DNA from: an uncultured Bacilli bacterium
GTDB taxonomy: Bacteria; Bacillota_I; Bacilli_A; RF39; UBA660
DNA length: 7,919 nucleotides
NCBI GenBank assembly: GCA_947584955.1
Contig: CANPWS010000056.1
Location: 1-7,919, forward strand
Direction of reading: 5' to 3'
Both the position numbers and the translations under genes were made by a program. The notes beneath the pieces are model-generated. The model did no database searches, was not told the DNA's origin, and saw only the letters and a list, made by a program, of their open reading frames with translations. Positions 5,947 to 7,919 of the stretch are shown here, one piece after another; position 1 is the first letter of the stretch, and each line of letters starts with the position of its first letter.

Positions 5947-7167
5947 TTAATTACTTTCTATAAGAGTTTTATCTTTATCCTCTTTTTCTTTAGAATTTAC
6001 TTGTTCAAATAATCTTGCCATAGTATTACTATTATGTGTTAATTTTTTAATTGTTAGCTCTTCAGCTTTATTATTAGCAAGTCTTAAATTATTTTCACTT
6101 GCTAAAAGAGCATCCTTTGTTTTTTGTAAGTGATCTATTGTCTTATCTATTTCTTCAATAGCTTTTTTAAATCTTTCACTTGCAAGTCGATAATTTCTAC
6201 CAAATCCTTCTTTAAAAGCATTCATATTTTCTTCAAAATGAGATATATCAATATTTTCACTTTTTACTAATTGTAATTCTTTTTTATATTTTAATGAATT
6301 TATCGCCATAGTTCTAATTAAAGTTATAAGTGGTATAAAAAATTGCGGTCTTATTACATACATTTTTTCATATTTATATGACATATCTACAATACCAGAA
6401 TTATAATAATCATTGTCAATTTCTAGTAGTGATACTAATACAGCATACTCACATTTTTTTTCTTTTCGGTCTTTATCTAATTCTTTTAGAAAATCTTCAT
6501 TTTTATGTTTTGTTGCAGTAGTATCTGCTTCATTTTTCATCTCAAACATAATTGAAACTATTTCTGTTTCATCATCATCAAAATCTCTAAATATAAAGTC
6601 TCCCTTAGAACCTGTTTTAATATCATTATCTTTTTCAAAATAAGCATTTTTAAATAATGGTCTTAATTTATTAAATTCAGAACTACAATGTTGTTCTAAT
6701 GATTCACCAATCATTTTAGTTGATTGTTTAGCTTTAAAATCTTTATAATAAGCAATTTGTTCATCTTTATTTTTTATTTTTTCTTCATATCCTTCTTTTA
6801 AATTTTTTTCTTTTAATAAATATTCTTTTTGATTTAATTCTAATTTGTTACTTAAATCATTTATTATTTTATCTTTTTCAGTTACAGCATTTTTAATAGC
6901 TAATTCTTTTTCAGTCAAAGAAATATTTAATTTACTTTTAAGTTCACTTATTTCAATTGCTTTAATATTTATATTTTCTTCTAAAGTCTTTTCTAATTTA
7001 GCTTCGGCTAATTTAACTGCTATTTCTTTTTCTTTTTCATATTGAGTTTCTCTTTCTAATAATTCTTTTTTAAATTCAGAATCTCTTACTTGTTTTAAGA
7101 TAGATTCATAGTCTGTTTCATCAATTTGAAATAAAGTATTACACTTTGGACATCTTATTTCATTCAT
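5947..7167 (-). CDS. DUF2130 protein: half zinc ribbon, coiled coil, PD-(D/E)XK nuclease-like core
   Basis: This 406-residue protein starts after a good ribosome site (AAGGAG, nine bases before ATG). Residues 1-15 hold CPKCNTLF (Cys6, Cys9), a half zinc ribbon that would need a second copy to bind metal. Residues about 25-145 are long charged helices typical of a coiled coil. Residues about 150-280 match DUF2130: GESLEQ (Glu155), GSKGDFIF (Asp190), IMFEMKNE (Glu209, Lys211), FLKELDKDR, then YAVLVS and RPQFFIPL. Asp190 with Glu209-x-Lys211 after Glu155 fits a PD-(D/E)XK nuclease active site, and nothing key is missing. A second coiled coil fills about 325-375. Nuclease activity is inferred from fold and motif; the family has no firmly established role that I know. 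It is the first gene of the operon, with its own promoter. Confidence 0.85.
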   Translation of the reverse strand: MNEIRCPKCNTLFQIDETDYESILKQVRDSEFKKELLERETQYEKEKEIAVKLAEAKLEKTLEENINIKAIEISELKSKLNISLTEKELAIKNAVTEKDKIINDLSNKLELNQKEYLLKEKNLKEGYEEKIKNKDEQIAYYKDFKAKQSTKMIGESLEQHCSSEFNKLRPLFKNAYFEKDNDIKTGSKGDFIFRDFDDDETEIVSIMFEMKNEADTTATKHKNEDFLKELDKDRKEKKCEYAVLVSLLEIDNDYYNSGIVDMSYKYEKMYVIRPQFFIPLITLIRTMAINSLKYKKELQLVKSENIDISHFEENMNAFKEGFGRNYRLASERFKKAIEEIDKTIDHLQKTKDALLASENNLRLANNKAEELTIKKLTHNSNTMARLFEQVNSKEKEDKDKTLIESN

Positions 7168-7194
7168 TTTTTACTTCTCCTTTTATATACTTAT

Positions 7195-7223
7195 ATTATA
7201 ACATTTTTAATAGAATAATTCTA
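7195..7223 (-). promoter_or_regulatory. extended -10 promoter of the four-gene operon, with small palindrome upstream
   Basis: Read on the minus strand, TG-T-TATAAT (TG at 7203-7202, TATAAT at 7200-7195) is a perfect extended -10. No good -35 is visible, which extended -10 promoters tolerate. The start would be near 7188, about 20 bases before the DUF2130 ATG. Just upstream, TAGAAT-A-ATTCTA (7211-7223) is a perfect 13-base inverted repeat where a repressor could sit. Confidence 0.6.
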
Positions 7224-7284
7224 GAAAATATATGTATTTTAATTAAATAATTATTTATTTTAAATCCTTATATTTTTACTTATC

Positions 7285-7306
7285 TTTATATATAATTATA
7301 TATAAA
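7285..7306. repeat. 22-bp perfect AT palindrome between valS and the operon
   Basis: The sequence is self-complementary about the AATT centre at 7294-7297, pure A/T and mostly alternating TA. It directly follows the valS terminator-like hairpin in the direction of transcription. Alternating TA makes chance origin more plausible than for the 1281-1302 palindrome. Confidence 0.6.
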
Positions 7307-7337
7307 AATAAATAGCAATTTAATTTACTATTTATTT
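7306..7337 (-). terminator. terminator-like hairpin after valS
   Basis: AAATAAATAG (7306-7315) pairs perfectly with CTATTTATTT (7328-7337) across 12 bases, starting ten bases beyond the valS stop. On the minus strand the stem runs on into TTTTTATATA. It has little GC, like the other terminators here. It separates valS from the downstream operon. Confidence 0.55.
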
Positions 7338-7346
7338 GTTTGTTTT

Positions 7347-7919
7347 TTAATTTGTTTGCTCACTATCATCTAACTTTATTTTATTTACTTTATAGCCATC
7401 ATTTATGTTATTTATTATTAGTTTATCTATAAATAATGTAGCTTTAAAATCTTTTTCTGCTTGTTTAATGGCTTTTTCTATTTTATTTTCACAATCTATA
7501 TTCAATTCTTTAACTATTGTTTTAAGAGATAAATTATTAGTAGATTTTTCTCCTCTTACTATACTAATTATTTCACACATTAAATCTCCATAAGTTACTT
7601 CCTCATCGAAATTATAGTTAAGTGGTACTGTTTCTGTTAAATGAATAGATATTTCATTATGATAAATATCTTGATAAATTTCTTCGGATATATATGGGAA
7701 AAAGATACTAAAATCTTGTAATAATTTATATAGTAATATATATACTGTCTTTTGTCCTGAATATCTAGGAATATCACCAAATTCTAAAGGTCTATATAAT
7801 CTATGTTTAACTATTTCTATATAGTTATCACAAAAGTTCCAAAAGAATTTTTCTAGTATATTTAAAGCAAGTCCTATTTCGTAATTATCTAAATATTTGA
7901 TAAATTCTTTTTCAATTTT
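7347..7919 (-). CDS. valS: valyl-tRNA synthetase, C-terminal part (partial, 5' end outside window), archaeal-like type
   Basis: The frame is open from the window edge (7919) to a TAA at 7347-7349, giving 190 residues. The ATG at 7580 is internal, not a start. The fragment is a class Ia anticodon-binding domain: FFWNFCDNYIEIVKHRLY at fragment residues 25-42, LLQDFSIFFPYISEEIYQDI at 66-85, then SIHLTETVP. The VKHRLY, PYISEEIYQ and SIHL signatures, and an ending like KDFKATLFIDKL without a long C-terminal coiled coil, recall archaeal-type ValRS rather than the common bacterial form. The catalytic domain (HIGH, KMSKS) is outside the window. Its role is to charge tRNA-Val. The usual Trp-Pro after SIHL is replaced by TETVP. 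Another class Ia synthetase is possible but fits less well. Confidence 0.8.
   Translation of the reverse strand, partial: KIEKEFIKYLDNYEIGLALNILEKFFWNFCDNYIEIVKHRLYRPLEFGDIPRYSGQKTVYILLYKLLQDFSIFFPYISEEIYQDIYHNEISIHLTETVPLNYNFDEEVTYGDLMCEIISIVRGEKSTNNLSLKTIVKELNIDCENKIEKAIKQAEKDFKATLFIDKLIINNINDGYKVNKIKLDDSEQTN

Noticed and set aside
6413..7045. Two + strand open frames rich in Ser/Phe/Ile
   Set aside because: They are antisense to the DUF2130 core and coiled coil; the hydrophobic look comes from reverse-complemented Lys/Glu codons.
7347..7580. Stand-alone 77-aa minus-strand gene
   Set aside because: The frame stays open upstream to the window edge with ValRS anticodon-domain motifs, so this is the tail of valS and not a separate gene.
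7405..7593. 62-codon + strand open frame
   Set aside because: Antisense to the valS C-terminus, which has recognisable motifs.

Overview
The window is a very AT-rich piece of bacterial chromosome. It looks like a low-GC member of the Bacillota or a Mollicutes-like relative, possibly a gut lineage; this is inferred from base composition, AGA-rich arginine codons, strong GGAGG-type ribosome sites and gene content. The genetic code appears to be the standard one: Trp is TGG wherever it was checked, and the one TGA-terminated gene stops inside a terminator hairpin.

Layout, left to right. Positions 1-115 hold the last 37 codons of mnmA (tRNA 2-thiouridylase) on the + strand. A TTGACA/TAAAAT promoter then drives a 258-residue XRE-type helix-turn-helix protein (272-1048), whose stop codon lies inside an A/U-only terminator hairpin. 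About 800 bases of roughly 90% AT, apparently non-coding DNA follow, crowded with inverted repeats. These include a 19-bp perfect inverted repeat and a 22-bp perfect palindrome. A short Cys-rich DUF1540 gene (1889-2059, +) ends at a bidirectional terminator shared with the converging operon on the other strand.

The main body (2088-7167) is a compact minus-strand operon of four genes. It starts from an extended -10 promoter at about 7195-7203. In transcription order the genes are: a DUF2130 protein (half zinc ribbon, long coiled coil, PD-(D/E)XK nuclease-like core); an 85-residue unknown protein; a 1092-residue SF2 helicase carrying seven 74-residue helicase-associated (HA) repeats; and a 104-residue acidic unknown protein. 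The last three genes overlap or nearly touch, so they are probably translated together. Upstream on the same strand is the 3' end of valS (7347-7919), which resembles the archaeal-type valyl-tRNA synthetase and has its own terminator-like hairpin.

Interpretation: two housekeeping genes (mnmA and valS) flank a cassette containing a nuclease-like protein and a repeat-bearing helicase. That arrangement is compatible with a DNA-processing or anti-invader system, but the sequence alone does not prove it. The best candidates for something new are the operon as a unit, the 444-bp periodic block duplication inside the helicase, the two unknown small partner proteins, and the hairpin-dense intergenic region.
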